Positions 23,960-31,615 of a stretch of DNA of 42,038 bases are shown piece by piece; the stretch's first letter is position 1, and each line of letters begins with the position of its first letter. The notes below the pieces were generated by a model. That model was given only the letters and a program-made list of their open reading frames with translations. It did not search any database and had not been told where the DNA came from. This DNA comes from an uncultured Clostridia bacterium (GTDB taxonomy: Bacteria; Bacillota; Clostridia; Christensenellales; Borkfalkiaceae): NCBI GenBank assembly GCA_947572415.1, contig CANPBT010000012.1, positions 1 through 42,038 of the forward strand, given 5' to 3'. A program made the position numbers and the translations under genes.

Positions 23960-24184
23960 ATGGCACATAAAAGAAGCGATTACTTTGGTTTAAGCTATCT
24001 TGTTAGCGTTATTTTGGCTATTATCCCCGTAACTTCCTGGATTTGCGGCGTAGTAACCAGATTTACGGAGGGCAAAATCGTTGCCGGAATTTTGCGCTTA
24101 TTGCTTGGTTGGAACATCATCTGGATTCTCGATATAATCTTTATGATTGTCAACAAGAGCATTTTCCGTCTCCTCAACATCTAA
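23960..24184 (+). CDS. Small two-helix membrane protein
   Basis: A 74-residue protein with two hydrophobic segments, YLVSVILAIIPVTSWICGVV and LLLGWNIIWILDIIFMIV, joined by a short charged loop (TRFTEGK). No family name is recalled, though small proteins of this layout are common in Clostridia. It has AAAGGAGA seven bases before the start, a consensus promoter and its own terminator, so it is an independent, probably well expressed unit. Confidence 0.85.
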   Translation: MAHKRSDYFGLSYLVSVILAIIPVTSWICGVVTRFTEGKIVAGILRLLLGWNIIWILDIIFMIVNKSIFRLLNI

Positions 24185-24191
24185 ATCTTAT

Positions 24192-24223
24192 AAAAAATGC
24201 GTCGTTTTAACGACGCGTTTTTT
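24192..24223 (+). terminator. Terminator after the two-helix protein gene
   Basis: Stem GCGTCGTT / AACGACGC with a TT loop, flanked by A and T runs (AAAAAAT ... GTTTTTT). Confidence 0.85.
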
Positions 24224-24238
24224 ATTTTGCGGGGATAC

Positions 24239-24561
24239 ACCTCATCAGTCACTTGCTCGCGCTCGTGACAGCTTCCCCGAAGGGGAAGCCTGACGCTATT
24301 GTAGCTTTCCCCTGACGGGGAAAGTGTCCGCGCCGCAGGCGCGGACGAATGAGGTGATTATTTAATAATGTCAACCTCATCAGTCACTTGCTCGCGCTCG
24401 TGACAGCTTCCCCGAAGGGGAAGCCTGACGCTATTGTAGCTTTCCCCTGACGGGGAAAGTGTCCGCGCCGCAGGCGCGGACGAATGAGGTGATTATTTAA
24501 TAATGTCAACCTCATCAGTCACTCACTCACGTTCGTGACAGCTTCCCCGAAGGGGAAGCCT
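24239..24561. repeat. Family 1 repeat, exact 135-bp tandem duplication plus partial third copy
   Basis: Positions 24239-24373 and 24374-24508 are identical over 135 bp; 24509-24561 repeats the first 53 bp with a few changes in the GTCACTTGCTCGCGCTCGTGAC hairpin. Each unit has terminal ACCTCAT / ATGAGGT inverted ends and three inner hairpins, CTTCCCCGAAGGGGAAG, CTTTCCCCTGACGGGGAAAG and GTCCGCGCCGCAGGCGCGGAC. It fills the gap between the small membrane gene and the minus-strand phosphodiesterase gene and carries no protein gene. Confidence 0.9.
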
Positions 24562-24576
24562 AAAATGGGCTTATAC

Positions 24577-25176
24577 TTAAATAATTCTTCTCCTGCGCAC
24601 TACCTTGCGGCGGACGGTGGGGGTGCGGGGCGAGCTTTGCGAGATTCCGCTCGTCACTTCGAGGCTGTCGTACGGTTCGCTTTCAAGCGTTTTGAAAATA
24701 AACCTGCGGTTATCGTACAGTATATAGCCGCGTTTGCTGTTTTCTTTGGGCAGCGAAACGGAGCCGGGGTTGAGGTGTATATATTGCCCCGCTTCTTTCA
24801 GCGGCACGTGGGTGTGCCCCGTAAGGTACACGTCGCCGCCGCTCATGGGCGGTACGTCGCGGTGCCCGTGTGACATATAAAAGTTTATTCCGTCGGCAAA
24901 CACCGCCGCGTAATCCGAAAGGGGGAAAGGCAAAATCATTGCGTCTATTTCCGCGTCGCAGTTGCCGCTTACGCAGATAATTTTTTCCTTTATTTCCGAA
25001 AGCATTTCGGCAACCTCTTTGGGCGCGTATCCGTCGGGCAGCGGATTTCTCGGCCCGTGGTAGAGTATATCGCCCAGCAGCAGAAGCTTATCCGCGTTTT
25101 CCCGCTTGAACGCGTCGATTAAAAGCTTACAGTATTTTGCCGAACCGTGTACGTCGGATGCAATCACAAATTTCAT
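24577..25176 (-). CDS. yfcE: YfcE-family metallophosphoesterase
   Basis: A 199-residue phosphodiesterase of the YfcE/MJ0936 type. Metal ligands are seen in order: Asp8 and His10 in DVHG, Asp36 in GDILYHGPRN, Asn72 in GNCD, His103 in SHGH, and His121/His123 in GHTH. YfcE enzymes hydrolyse simple phosphodiesters with manganese; the natural substrate is unknown. Past residue ~160 a Ser/Pro linker leads to a RKVVRRRRII tail that is not part of the fold. RBS AAGGTGA precedes the start, and the gene has its own promoter. Confidence 0.92.
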   Translation of the reverse strand: MKFVIASDVHGSAKYCKLLIDAFKRENADKLLLLGDILYHGPRNPLPDGYAPKEVAEMLSEIKEKIICVSGNCDAEIDAMILPFPLSDYAAVFADGINFYMSHGHRDVPPMSGGDVYLTGHTHVPLKEAGQYIHLNPGSVSLPKENSKRGYILYDNRRFIFKTLESEPYDSLEVTSGISQSSPRTPTVRRKVVRRRRII

Positions 25177-25219
25177 ATTTTCACCTTAACAAATAATACG
25201 TATATAATATTATAATTAC

Positions 25220-25248
25220 ATTATACTTTTTAAATTACTTTTTGTCAA
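25220..25248 (-). promoter_or_regulatory. Consensus promoter of the phosphodiesterase gene
   Basis: On the minus strand: TTGACA (25248-25243), 17 bases, TATAAT (25225-25220). It sits directly behind the cardiolipin synthase stop. Confidence 0.85.
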
Positions 25249-25259
25249 GGGCGAAACAA

Positions 25260-26675
25260 TTACATAAGCGGCGCAAACAGCTTAATTATAAAACGCACCG
25301 CCCGCCTCGGCGGCGAAAGTTTACCCTCCGTAAACGGCGCGGACAGCCGAACGCATTCCCAGAAATCGCGTTCCGCCTGCTCGCATACCCTGCCTTCCAG
25401 CACGACCCCGCATTCGTAATTCAACCGCATCGAGCGGATATCCATATTGTAACTGCCTATATACAGCTTATCGTCGCAGACCATACTCTTCGCATGCATA
25501 AACCCCGGAGTATATTCGTAAAACTTCACACCGTGTGCGGAAAGCTCGGCGGCGCAGGCTCTGGACAGCTCTAAGGCGTATTTTTTATCGGGGATATGCG
25601 GAATAATTATCCTCACGTCCACGCCGCGCGCAGCCGCCGTAGTAAGCGCGGCGGTCAGCTTTTCGCCCGTGCAGAAGTAAGGCGTGAATACATGCACCCT
25701 CCGCCTTGCCGCGCTTATAGCGGCGAGATAGGCGTTTTCGCAATAAGCCGTGCGTGTGGGCGGGCTGTCGCAATAGGGGATACAGCGGTACTTTCCGCCC
25801 GTTTCCGCAGGCATTTCGTACCCGTCGCCCCACATTGCAAAAAACATTCCGCCGAAAACCTTTGCCGCGCAGCCGTACAGCGCGACGCCCGTATCCTTCC
25901 AGTATCCGAAAGGGCCGGTAATGTTCGCGTATTCGTCCGCGATGTTAAAGCCGCCCGTAAACGCAACCCTGCCGTCTACGACGGCGATTTTTCTGTGGTC
26001 GCGGTTGTTTATGCCCGTGCCGAGCAGCGGGGAAAGTCGGTTGAAAACTTTAACCTCGCCCAGCGCTTTGAGCGTTTTGTATTCCCGCCGCCCCGCCTTG
26101 AACGCCGAACCTATTCCGTCGACTATGATTTTTATTTCGGCGCCGCGGCTTTTTGCTACGCGCAGCGCGGATACGAGCCGTGCGAAAATTTTGCCGCGGC
26201 ATACGATAAAGTATTCGAGGCAGACGTACTTTTGCGCCTTTTCTATTTCCGAAAACAGCGTTGAAAAGTATTCGGCGCCGCTTTTGAAGTAGAGCGCCTT
26301 GTCGTAGTCCGCGCCGCCCGTGCCGCAGTACAGTTTTGCCGCCCGCTCCTCGCCGTTTAAGGATACGCCGCCGTTAACTTTCAGACGGCAGCATTTTCTT
26401 TTCCCCGCGCGCGTAATAAAATAAATCACCGCGCCCGCCACGGGCAAAGCTATGATAAAGAGAATCGCCGCGCAGTTTGTTTCGGCGGAACCCCTGCTCG
26501 TCGCGGCGCAGACTGCGGCAATCGTCGTGATAAGCCAAACGCCCGCAAACGCCGCCGCAACCGACATAAAGGCGGGCAGATACAGGCATAAAAAAATTAT
26601 TGCGGCAGTTTCCGCCGCAATAAGTAAAACGTATAAAAAATTCAATGAAAATAAAAGTCTTGAAAGTTTGCGCAT
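25260..26675 (-). CDS. cls: Cardiolipin synthase-like phospholipase D protein
   Basis: A 471-residue membrane enzyme that joins two phosphatidylglycerols to cardiolipin. Three hydrophobic segments occupy the first 90 residues; two HKD motifs follow: His227-Lys229-Asp234 in HRKIAVVDG and His394-Lys396-Asp401 in HAKSMVCDD, each with the downstream GGFN or GSYN segment. Length matches the Firmicutes Cls family. It starts 21 bases after the dehydrogenase-like gene, and no ribosome binding site or promoter of its own is visible, so co-transcription is likely. Confidence 0.92.
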   Translation of the reverse strand: MRKLSRLLFSLNFLYVLLIAAETAAIIFLCLYLPAFMSVAAAFAGVWLITTIAAVCAATSRGSAETNCAAILFIIALPVAGAVIYFITRAGKRKCCRLKVNGGVSLNGEERAAKLYCGTGGADYDKALYFKSGAEYFSTLFSEIEKAQKYVCLEYFIVCRGKIFARLVSALRVAKSRGAEIKIIVDGIGSAFKAGRREYKTLKALGEVKVFNRLSPLLGTGINNRDHRKIAVVDGRVAFTGGFNIADEYANITGPFGYWKDTGVALYGCAAKVFGGMFFAMWGDGYEMPAETGGKYRCIPYCDSPPTRTAYCENAYLAAISAARRRVHVFTPYFCTGEKLTAALTTAAARGVDVRIIIPHIPDKKYALELSRACAAELSAHGVKFYEYTPGFMHAKSMVCDDKLYIGSYNMDIRSMRLNYECGVVLEGRVCEQAERDFWECVRLSAPFTEGKLSPPRRAVRFIIKLFAPLM

Positions 26676-26696
26676 ATCACGGATTAATTCCGCGCG

Positions 26697-27719
26697 TCAG
26701 AAAATCATCTTCAAAACGGTCAGTTTTCCGCTTGCCATCGAGTTAAAGCCCTCGCCGAAGCGCGTAAGTATGTCCGCAGGGTCGAACTGGCTTATGATTT
26801 CTTTATCGAAGCAATCCACGTTCACCGCGCCGTGCAACAGCATATTTATTACCGAATCGGTATAATTCGCCGCGTTGGTTACGCCGAACACGGTCAGATT
26901 CTTTTCGAGGATGTCGCGCGCGTCGACCGAGCTGTGCATCGAAGTAAACCCGCTCAATACCAGCGATTTGCCGTTGCCTACAAGCCTCGGCGGCAGTGAT
27001 ACGGGCAAACGGGAGGCGGAGGAGTATATCGCCGCGTCGCACATATTGCCGTTGGTTGCTTCCGATACGTTGCGCACGACCTCGTCGTCGGCGGCAAACG
27101 TATAGTAAACGCCGCATTTTTTAACTTTTTCCAGATTTACGGGCGTATTGTCGATAACTATAGGAATGACCTTATGATATTGCAGAACCTGCGCGATGAT
27201 ATTGCCTAAGCAGTCGCAACCGATTACGGCAACCCTCTGACCCGCGGACAGATTAAGTTTATCATAGATATTTTCCGCAATGCCGACCATTTCTATACAC
27301 AACGCCTTCAAGTTGTCTACCGAGTCGGGCAAGGGCGAAACGTCGGTATATTCGCATACGACAAAGTCGCGCATAAACCCGTCGAAATCCCTGCCGGCAA
27401 GCTGAATATCGTCGCACAGGTCGCGTTTGCCGCTCTTGCAGTTATAGCATGCCCCGCACGACTTCGCCGATTCGAGATAGACGCGTTCGCCTTTCTTCAC
27501 GCCGTAACAGTTTTCGCCGACTTCGGTGACCAACCCCACGGCAAATCTGCCGAGTGTTTTGGGGTAATTCGCCGTCAAATCGCCGTTATACAGCAGTACG
27601 TCGAAATTGGAAATGAGAAGATGCGTTATTTTAACCTTGACCTGCGTGGGCGAAACTTCGAGTGTTTCCGCCGGTTCGTTGACAAGGTTTTTTACGCCTT
27701 TTAATACCCAGTTATCCAT
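26697..27719 (-). CDS. MDR-family (alcohol dehydrogenase-like) protein lacking catalytic zinc ligands
   Basis: A 340-residue member of the medium-chain dehydrogenase fold. The structural-zinc lobe is intact (CGACYNCKSGKRDLC), and the Rossmann nucleotide site appears as VAVIGCDCLGNIIAQV. The catalytic zinc site is not: the usual first-ligand C-[GS]-[ST]-D reads SNFD and the G-H-E motif reads GRF. It probably binds NAD(P)H but does not use zinc chemistry; substrate unknown. ATG 27719 is chosen over GTG 27728 because the promoter's -10 box abuts 27728. Confidence 0.82.
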   Translation of the reverse strand: MDNWVLKGVKNLVNEPAETLEVSPTQVKVKITHLLISNFDVLLYNGDLTANYPKTLGRFAVGLVTEVGENCYGVKKGERVYLESAKSCGACYNCKSGKRDLCDDIQLAGRDFDGFMRDFVVCEYTDVSPLPDSVDNLKALCIEMVGIAENIYDKLNLSAGQRVAVIGCDCLGNIIAQVLQYHKVIPIVIDNTPVNLEKVKKCGVYYTFAADDEVVRNVSEATNGNMCDAAIYSSASRLPVSLPPRLVGNGKSLVLSGFTSMHSSVDARDILEKNLTVFGVTNAANYTDSVINMLLHGAVNVDCFDKEIISQFDPADILTRFGEGFNSMASGKLTVLKMIF

Positions 27720-27728
27720 ATTAATCAC

Positions 27729-27757
27729 ATTATACGCTAAATTCCTTATTTTGGCAA
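27729..27757 (-). promoter_or_regulatory. Promoter giving a nearly leaderless dehydrogenase-like mRNA
   Basis: On the minus strand: TTGCCA (27757-27752), 17 bases, TATAAT (27734-27729). The ATG at 27719 is only nine bases past the -10 box, so the transcript would have two to four bases of leader. No ribosome binding site is visible. Confidence 0.65.
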
Positions 27758-27884
27758 CTAAAAATACGGGTTATTTATTCGGCGTAAATTTTGTAAAAAT
27801 CGTCGCCGAAACAAAATCAATCGCGTTATTTTCGGAGCGAAACGGCATTAAACGGAATTTTAATGATAAATTTGTTTTAAACTG

Positions 27885-27913
27885 TTGATATTTTTCTTTA
27901 AAAATGTTATACT
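27885..27913 (+). promoter_or_regulatory. Promoter of the Big2 lipoprotein transcript
   Basis: TTGATA at 27885-27890 and TATACT at 27908-27913 with a 17-base spacer. The expected start, near 27920, coincides with the left arm of the long inverted repeat. Confidence 0.75.
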
Positions 27914-27917
27914 TCGA

Positions 27918-28026
27918 TTACCACACAAATTGAATAAAAACGATAATTATGGGCAAAATGCTATGGCATTCTGTACCTCTTTTTGCGCGTAATTATTGTT
28001 TTAAATACGTTTAATTTGTGTGGTAA
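27918..28026 (+). promoter_or_regulatory. Long inverted repeat in the lipoprotein leader
   Basis: TTACCACACAAATT (27918-27931) pairs perfectly with AATTTGTGTGGTAA (28013-28026). Pairing continues inside: AAAAC with GTTTT, ATAATTA with TAATTAT, GCAAAA with TTTTGC. Altogether some 35 of about 45 positions per arm can pair around an apical loop near 27960-27980. No coding sequence lies within. Confidence 0.7.
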
Positions 28027-28048
28027 CAAATCGGAGGTACTCGTGCAG

Positions 28049-28083
28049 GTGTGTTTCCGGTTTGGGAACACACTTTTATTTTA
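28049..28083 (+). terminator. Terminator-like hairpin inside the leader
   Basis: Ten-bp stem GTGTGTTTCC / GGGAACACAC (one G-U pair) with loop GGTTT, followed by TTTTATTTT. It lies between the promoter and the lipoprotein ribosome binding site at 28085-28090, the layout of an attenuator or of the end of a small RNA. Confidence 0.75.
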
Positions 28084-28100
28084 TAAGGAGATTTATAACT

Positions 28101-28937
28101 ATGCGCAAAAGATTTGTTACCACTTTGATATTTTGTATGCTTGCAGTTGCCTGTGTTTTCGGGTTTACCGCGTGCGGCGGGGAGCAGGACCTCGTCAGCG
28201 TGACGGGAATAATTTTAAATAAGACCGAACTCACTCTCGAATTCGGCAGTGAAGAAACGCTTACGGCAACCGTCCTGCCCGAAAATGCAACCGATAAAAC
28301 CGTGATATGGACTTCCTCCGACGAAAGCGTAGCAACCGTTAAAGACGGTAAGGTCAGCGCTATAAAGGCAGGTACGGCAAACATTACGGCGAAGTCGGGT
28401 GATTTCAGCGCAATCTGCGCTTTGACCGTAAAAACGAGAAAGCTGACGGAAGCGGAGTGGAAAGCGGCAATAGAGGCGACTTTAAGTGCAAGAAACCTTA
28501 CTATGTCTGCCAAAGAAGGTACTTTCGGTATGGAGTTCAAATTCGACTGGAACAATAAAACTATCTGCCAGGGAGATTCCGATTATACCGTTGCGGAAAA
28601 CGGAAGTTATTATTCATACACGCTGCGCGACGGAAAATGGAACAAATCGCAATTAACTTACGGCTCTGACGAAGAAATGTTTGATTACGCCGTGCAACGT
28701 TCTTTCGGCAGGGAATTGACCGCTGCCAAAAACGCTTATTCAAGCGCGAAGTATGACGCGGTAAAAGACGAATATACCGTAACAATCAGCCTCAACGGAG
28801 ACGAAGAGGGAAGCGAATACGTGATGAAATTTGCAGAAGGTAAAGTAAGCAAATACTCAGAGGGCAGGTTTGAAGTAACTTTCAGCAATTTCGGGACTAC
28901 GGTTGCAACTCTGCCCGAAGCGGCTAAAAACGCTTAA
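28101..28937 (+). CDS. Lipoprotein with Big2 (Ig-like group 2) domain
   Basis: A 278-residue exported lipoprotein. The signal peptide is MRKRFVTTLIFCMLAVACVF with a lipobox-type FTAC, the cysteine being residue 25. Residues ~33-115 form a Big2 domain: VTGIILNKTELTLEFGSEE, LPENATDKTVIWTSSDESV and KVSAIKAGTANITA. Residues ~120-278 are mixed, with a Tyr/Ser/Thr-rich region and no known domain. Big2 modules are typical of cell-surface proteins. ATG 28101 is chosen because AAGGAG is at 28085-28090 and the signal peptide begins there; an upstream GTG frame lacks one. Confidence 0.88.
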   Translation: MRKRFVTTLIFCMLAVACVFGFTACGGEQDLVSVTGIILNKTELTLEFGSEETLTATVLPENATDKTVIWTSSDESVATVKDGKVSAIKAGTANITAKSGDFSAICALTVKTRKLTEAEWKAAIEATLSARNLTMSAKEGTFGMEFKFDWNNKTICQGDSDYTVAENGSYYSYTLRDGKWNKSQLTYGSDEEMFDYAVQRSFGRELTAAKNAYSSAKYDAVKDEYTVTISLNGDEEGSEYVMKFAEGKVSKYSEGRFEVTFSNFGTTVATLPEAAKNA

Positions 28938-28955
28938 ATACAGACAATATATTGC

Positions 28956-28990
28956 GCCAGACCGCACTGCACTGCGGTCTGGCGGTTTTG
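28956..28990 (+). terminator. Terminator after the Big2 lipoprotein gene
   Basis: Stem GCCAGACCGCA / TGCGGTCTGGC with a six-base loop, then GGTTTTGTT. Confidence 0.85.
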
Positions 28991-29066
28991 TTAAATCCGA
29001 TTTATGTGAGCGCGGTGTTTATAAACTATAAGTTTGGTGATTATGGGTTATTCGTCAAAAAAATCT

Positions 29067-29095
29067 TTGCTTTTTAAGTGCGTATATGTTATTAT
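29067..29095 (+). promoter_or_regulatory. Probable promoter of the trpS gene run
   Basis: TTGCTT at 29067-29072 and TATTAT at 29090-29095, 17-base spacer. A T-box leader, common for tRNA synthetase genes in Firmicutes, is absent; there is no space for one. Confidence 0.6.
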
Positions 29096-29118
29096 TAATG
29101 TGAGGTTGTTTAAAACTT

Positions 29119-30117
29119 ATGGAAGAAAATAAAAATCTGTATTCGGCGGTTCAGCCGACAAACAGTCTTACGATAGGCAATTATCTGGGCGCGGTGAAAA
29201 ATTTCGTCGCGTTGCAAAACGATTACAATTGTTTTTACGCGATTGCGAATATGCACGCGATAACCGTCAGGCAAAACCCTGCGGAGCTCAGACGTCGCAC
29301 GCTCGAGCTCGCCGCGCTGTATATAGCATGCGGTATCGACCCCGAAAAGTGCGTTTTGTACGTGCAGTCGCACGTGCCCGCCCACGCAGAGCTTTGCTGG
29401 ATTTTAAACACTTTCACCTACGTCGGCGAAATGGAGCGCATGACTCAGTTCAAGGATAAGAGCAAAAAACACGCCGATAATATAAATATGGGGCTTATGG
29501 ATTACCCCGTCTTAATGGCGGCGGATATCCTCCTTTATCAGACGGCTTACGTGCCCGTCGGCAAGGACCAGACCCAGCACGTGGAAATCACCCGCGATAT
29601 CGCCCAGCGCTTCAACAACGCATATTCGCCCACGTTTACCGTGCCCGAATGCGTTTACGTGAAAGCCGGCGCGAAAATCTGCGACCTGCTCGACCCGTCT
29701 AAAAAGATGTCGAAATCGGCGGAGAACGTAAACGGCTCGATATTCCTTTCGGACGATAAGGATACCGTTATACGTAAGTTCAAGCGCGCCGTAACCGACA
29801 GTGAAGCGGTAATTAAATACGACCCCGAAACCAAACCGGGCGTAAGCAATCTGCTGTCGATATATTCGGTATTCACGGATAAGAGCGTGGCGGAGGCGGA
29901 GGCGGACTTCGCGGGCAAGGGCTACGGCGATTTCAAGCTCGCCGTCGGAGAGGCGGTCGCCGATAAGCTTGCGCCCATTCAGCGCGAGCAGGCAAGGCTG
30001 CTTGCCGACAAGGCGTACCTTGACGGGGTGTTGAAGTCGGGCGCGGAACGCGCCGCGTATACTGCGAACAAAACGCTCAATAAGGTTTATAAAAAAATAG
30101 GGTTTTATCAGGGATAA
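29119..30117 (+). CDS. trpS: Tryptophanyl-tRNA synthetase
   Basis: A 332-residue class I synthetase attaching tryptophan to tRNA-Trp. The HIGH-equivalent is TIGN at residues 18-21 and the KMSKS loop is at 196-200. Family marks QPTNSLTIGNYLGA and GKDQTQHVEITRDIA are present at full length. It has only a weak GAGG site thirteen bases upstream of the ATG. The next gene starts three bases after its stop. Confidence 0.98.
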   Translation: MEENKNLYSAVQPTNSLTIGNYLGAVKNFVALQNDYNCFYAIANMHAITVRQNPAELRRRTLELAALYIACGIDPEKCVLYVQSHVPAHAELCWILNTFTYVGEMERMTQFKDKSKKHADNINMGLMDYPVLMAADILLYQTAYVPVGKDQTQHVEITRDIAQRFNNAYSPTFTVPECVYVKAGAKICDLLDPSKKMSKSAENVNGSIFLSDDKDTVIRKFKRAVTDSEAVIKYDPETKPGVSNLLSIYSVFTDKSVAEAEADFAGKGYGDFKLAVGEAVADKLAPIQREQARLLADKAYLDGVLKSGAERAAYTANKTLNKVYKKIGFYQG

Positions 30118-30120
30118 TAA

Positions 30121-30999
30121 ATGTTCGGTTATATTCAGCCCGATTCGCCCTATCTTTTCAAAAAGGACGAAAAGCTGTATCAGGCTTTGTACTGCGGGTT
30201 ATGTAAAAGTATAGGCGCGGGTTGCGGGCAGAGGGCGCGCACAGCGCTGACCTACGATATGGCGTTTATGTCCGCGCTTATACACAATATACGTCACGAG
30301 GACGTAGAAATTAAAAAAGCGCGCTGCGCCATACACTGGTTCAAACGCCGCCCCATTGCCGCAATCGACGATACCTTTGTGCTTTTGGGCTGTATAAACA
30401 CCGCGCTTGCATACTATAAGCTGTGCGACGATAAGGCGGACGGCGATAAAAAGGCCGTTTTCCGCCACCTTTACAAAAAGGGTTTAAAACGCGCGCTGAA
30501 AAGGCATAAACAGGCTGTGGAAATCATAGACGAACAGATGAAGGCGCAGGCGGAGCTCGAAAAGGCGGGCTGTGCGATAATCGATATGGCGTGCGAGCCT
30601 ACGGCGGTTATGATGCAACGGCTGTCGGCTTACGCGTTAAAGGAATATTCCACCCCCGCGACGGAAGCGCTCTTTTACGATTTGGGCAAGTGGGTGTATC
30701 TCGCCGACGCTCTGGACGACTACGACAAGGACGTAAAAAAGGGCAGATACAACGCGCTGTACAATGCGTATAAGCTTCCTTTAAAGGCGGAGGCGGTCGC
30801 CGCGAACCGCGAGGAAATAAACTTTATGTTCGACAGATTGTTCGCGGATATGCGGCTGAGGCTTTCGGAGATTAATTTCAAATTCAATCACGATTTGACC
30901 GACAATATAATATTAAGGGGAATACCTTTGAAGACAAGAAGTCTTGTCAAATGCGAGTGCAAGAAAAAAGGAGTTAAAAATGAACAAAAAAAATCTTGA
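30121..30999 (+). CDS. DUF5685 family protein
   Basis: A 292-residue protein starting MFGYIQPDSPYLFKKDEKLY and QALYCGLCKSIGAGCGQRAR, the standard opening of DUF5685 (Clostridia, function unknown). Cysteine pairs CGLC and a C-terminal CECKKK are notable; a TYDMAFMSALIHN helix and DDYDKDVKKGRYNAL motif follow the family pattern. The acidic D-D-x-D segment resembles a metal site, but this is inference. Its last 20 bases overlap the next gene, and the same J-domain-like neighbour is frequent for this family, as I recall. Confidence 0.85.
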   Translation: MFGYIQPDSPYLFKKDEKLYQALYCGLCKSIGAGCGQRARTALTYDMAFMSALIHNIRHEDVEIKKARCAIHWFKRRPIAAIDDTFVLLGCINTALAYYKLCDDKADGDKKAVFRHLYKKGLKRALKRHKQAVEIIDEQMKAQAELEKAGCAIIDMACEPTAVMMQRLSAYALKEYSTPATEALFYDLGKWVYLADALDDYDKDVKKGRYNALYNAYKLPLKAEAVAANREEINFMFDRLFADMRLRLSEINFKFNHDLTDNIILRGIPLKTRSLVKCECKKKGVKNEQKKS

Positions 31000-31600
31000 A
31001 CTTTTCGGACTTTCGGAGGGGGCTACAAAAGAGGACGTAACTTCGGCTTACGAAACGCTGAGGGCGAAATATCTCGAAGAGCGGTTTATGGACGGAGAAG
31101 TCGGCAACAACGCGGCGAAAATGCTCACGCAGCTGGAAAACGCGTATAACGATTTAATGCGCGAGCTTTCCGAAAACGCCGCCGCGGAGGACGGCGACAG
31201 CTCGTTCACGCGCGTGGAGGAGCTTATAAAAGACGGCGATATCGCCGAAGCTCAGCGCGTTTTAGACAGCTTTAACGAGCGCGGCGGCAGATGGCATTAT
31301 CTTCAGAGCGTAGTGTTCTACCGCAAAAACTGGATGAACGAAAGCAAAAAACAGCTTGAAATAGCCATTCAGCTCGAGCCCGATAACGACAAGTACAAGG
31401 ACGCGTATAAAAAGCTCAACGAAAAGGTCAATTACGACGCGAGCCGCTCGGCTACGGGCGAACAGCAGACAGTGTACGAAGGGCAGACTATGAATTCTCA
31501 GCAGGACAATCAGATGGGCGGGAATTTCTGCGCGAGCTGCATTGAGTGCTGCTATATAAACATGTGCATAAACTGCCTTTGCAACGCTTGCTGCCGCTGA
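30980..31600 (+). CDS. J-like/TPR protein with Cys-rich C-terminus
   Basis: A 206-residue protein. Residues 5-55 resemble a DnaJ J domain (LFGLSEGATKEDVTSAYETL) but lack the HPD tripeptide that activates Hsp70, so it may be a non-functional or adaptor J-like fold. Residues ~75-150 show TPR-like helix pairs, e.g. GDIAEAQRVLDSFNERGGRW and WMNESKKQLEIAIQLEPDN. A Gln/Ser/Thr linker leads to CASCIECCYINMCINCLCNA, eight or more cysteines in 23 residues. The ATG at 30980 follows AAAAAAGGAGTTAAAA; earlier frames start inside the DUF5685 gene. Confidence 0.8.
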   Translation: MNKKNLELFGLSEGATKEDVTSAYETLRAKYLEERFMDGEVGNNAAKMLTQLENAYNDLMRELSENAAAEDGDSSFTRVEELIKDGDIAEAQRVLDSFNERGGRWHYLQSVVFYRKNWMNESKKQLEIAIQLEPDNDKYKDAYKKLNEKVNYDASRSATGEQQTVYEGQTMNSQQDNQMGGNFCASCIECCYINMCINCLCNACCR

Positions 31601-31615
31601 CGGCGTGGTGATAAG

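Noticed and set aside
24239..24561. CRISPR array
   Set aside because: The 135-bp units are contiguous and identical with no unique spacers, and each folds into several hairpins; no cas genes are near.
26803..27117. Minus-strand frame inside the dehydrogenase-like gene
   Set aside because: Arg-rich shifted-frame shadow with no start signal.
27983..28222. Alternative frame covering the lipoprotein leader
   Set aside because: It overlaps the signal-peptide gene and shows no conserved features. A GTG at 28043 with GGAGGT four bases upstream could mark a leader peptide, but support is too weak to annotate.
29041..29118. T-box leader of trpS
   Set aside because: Only about 17 transcribed bases precede the ATG, and neither the T-box sequence nor an antiterminator is visible.
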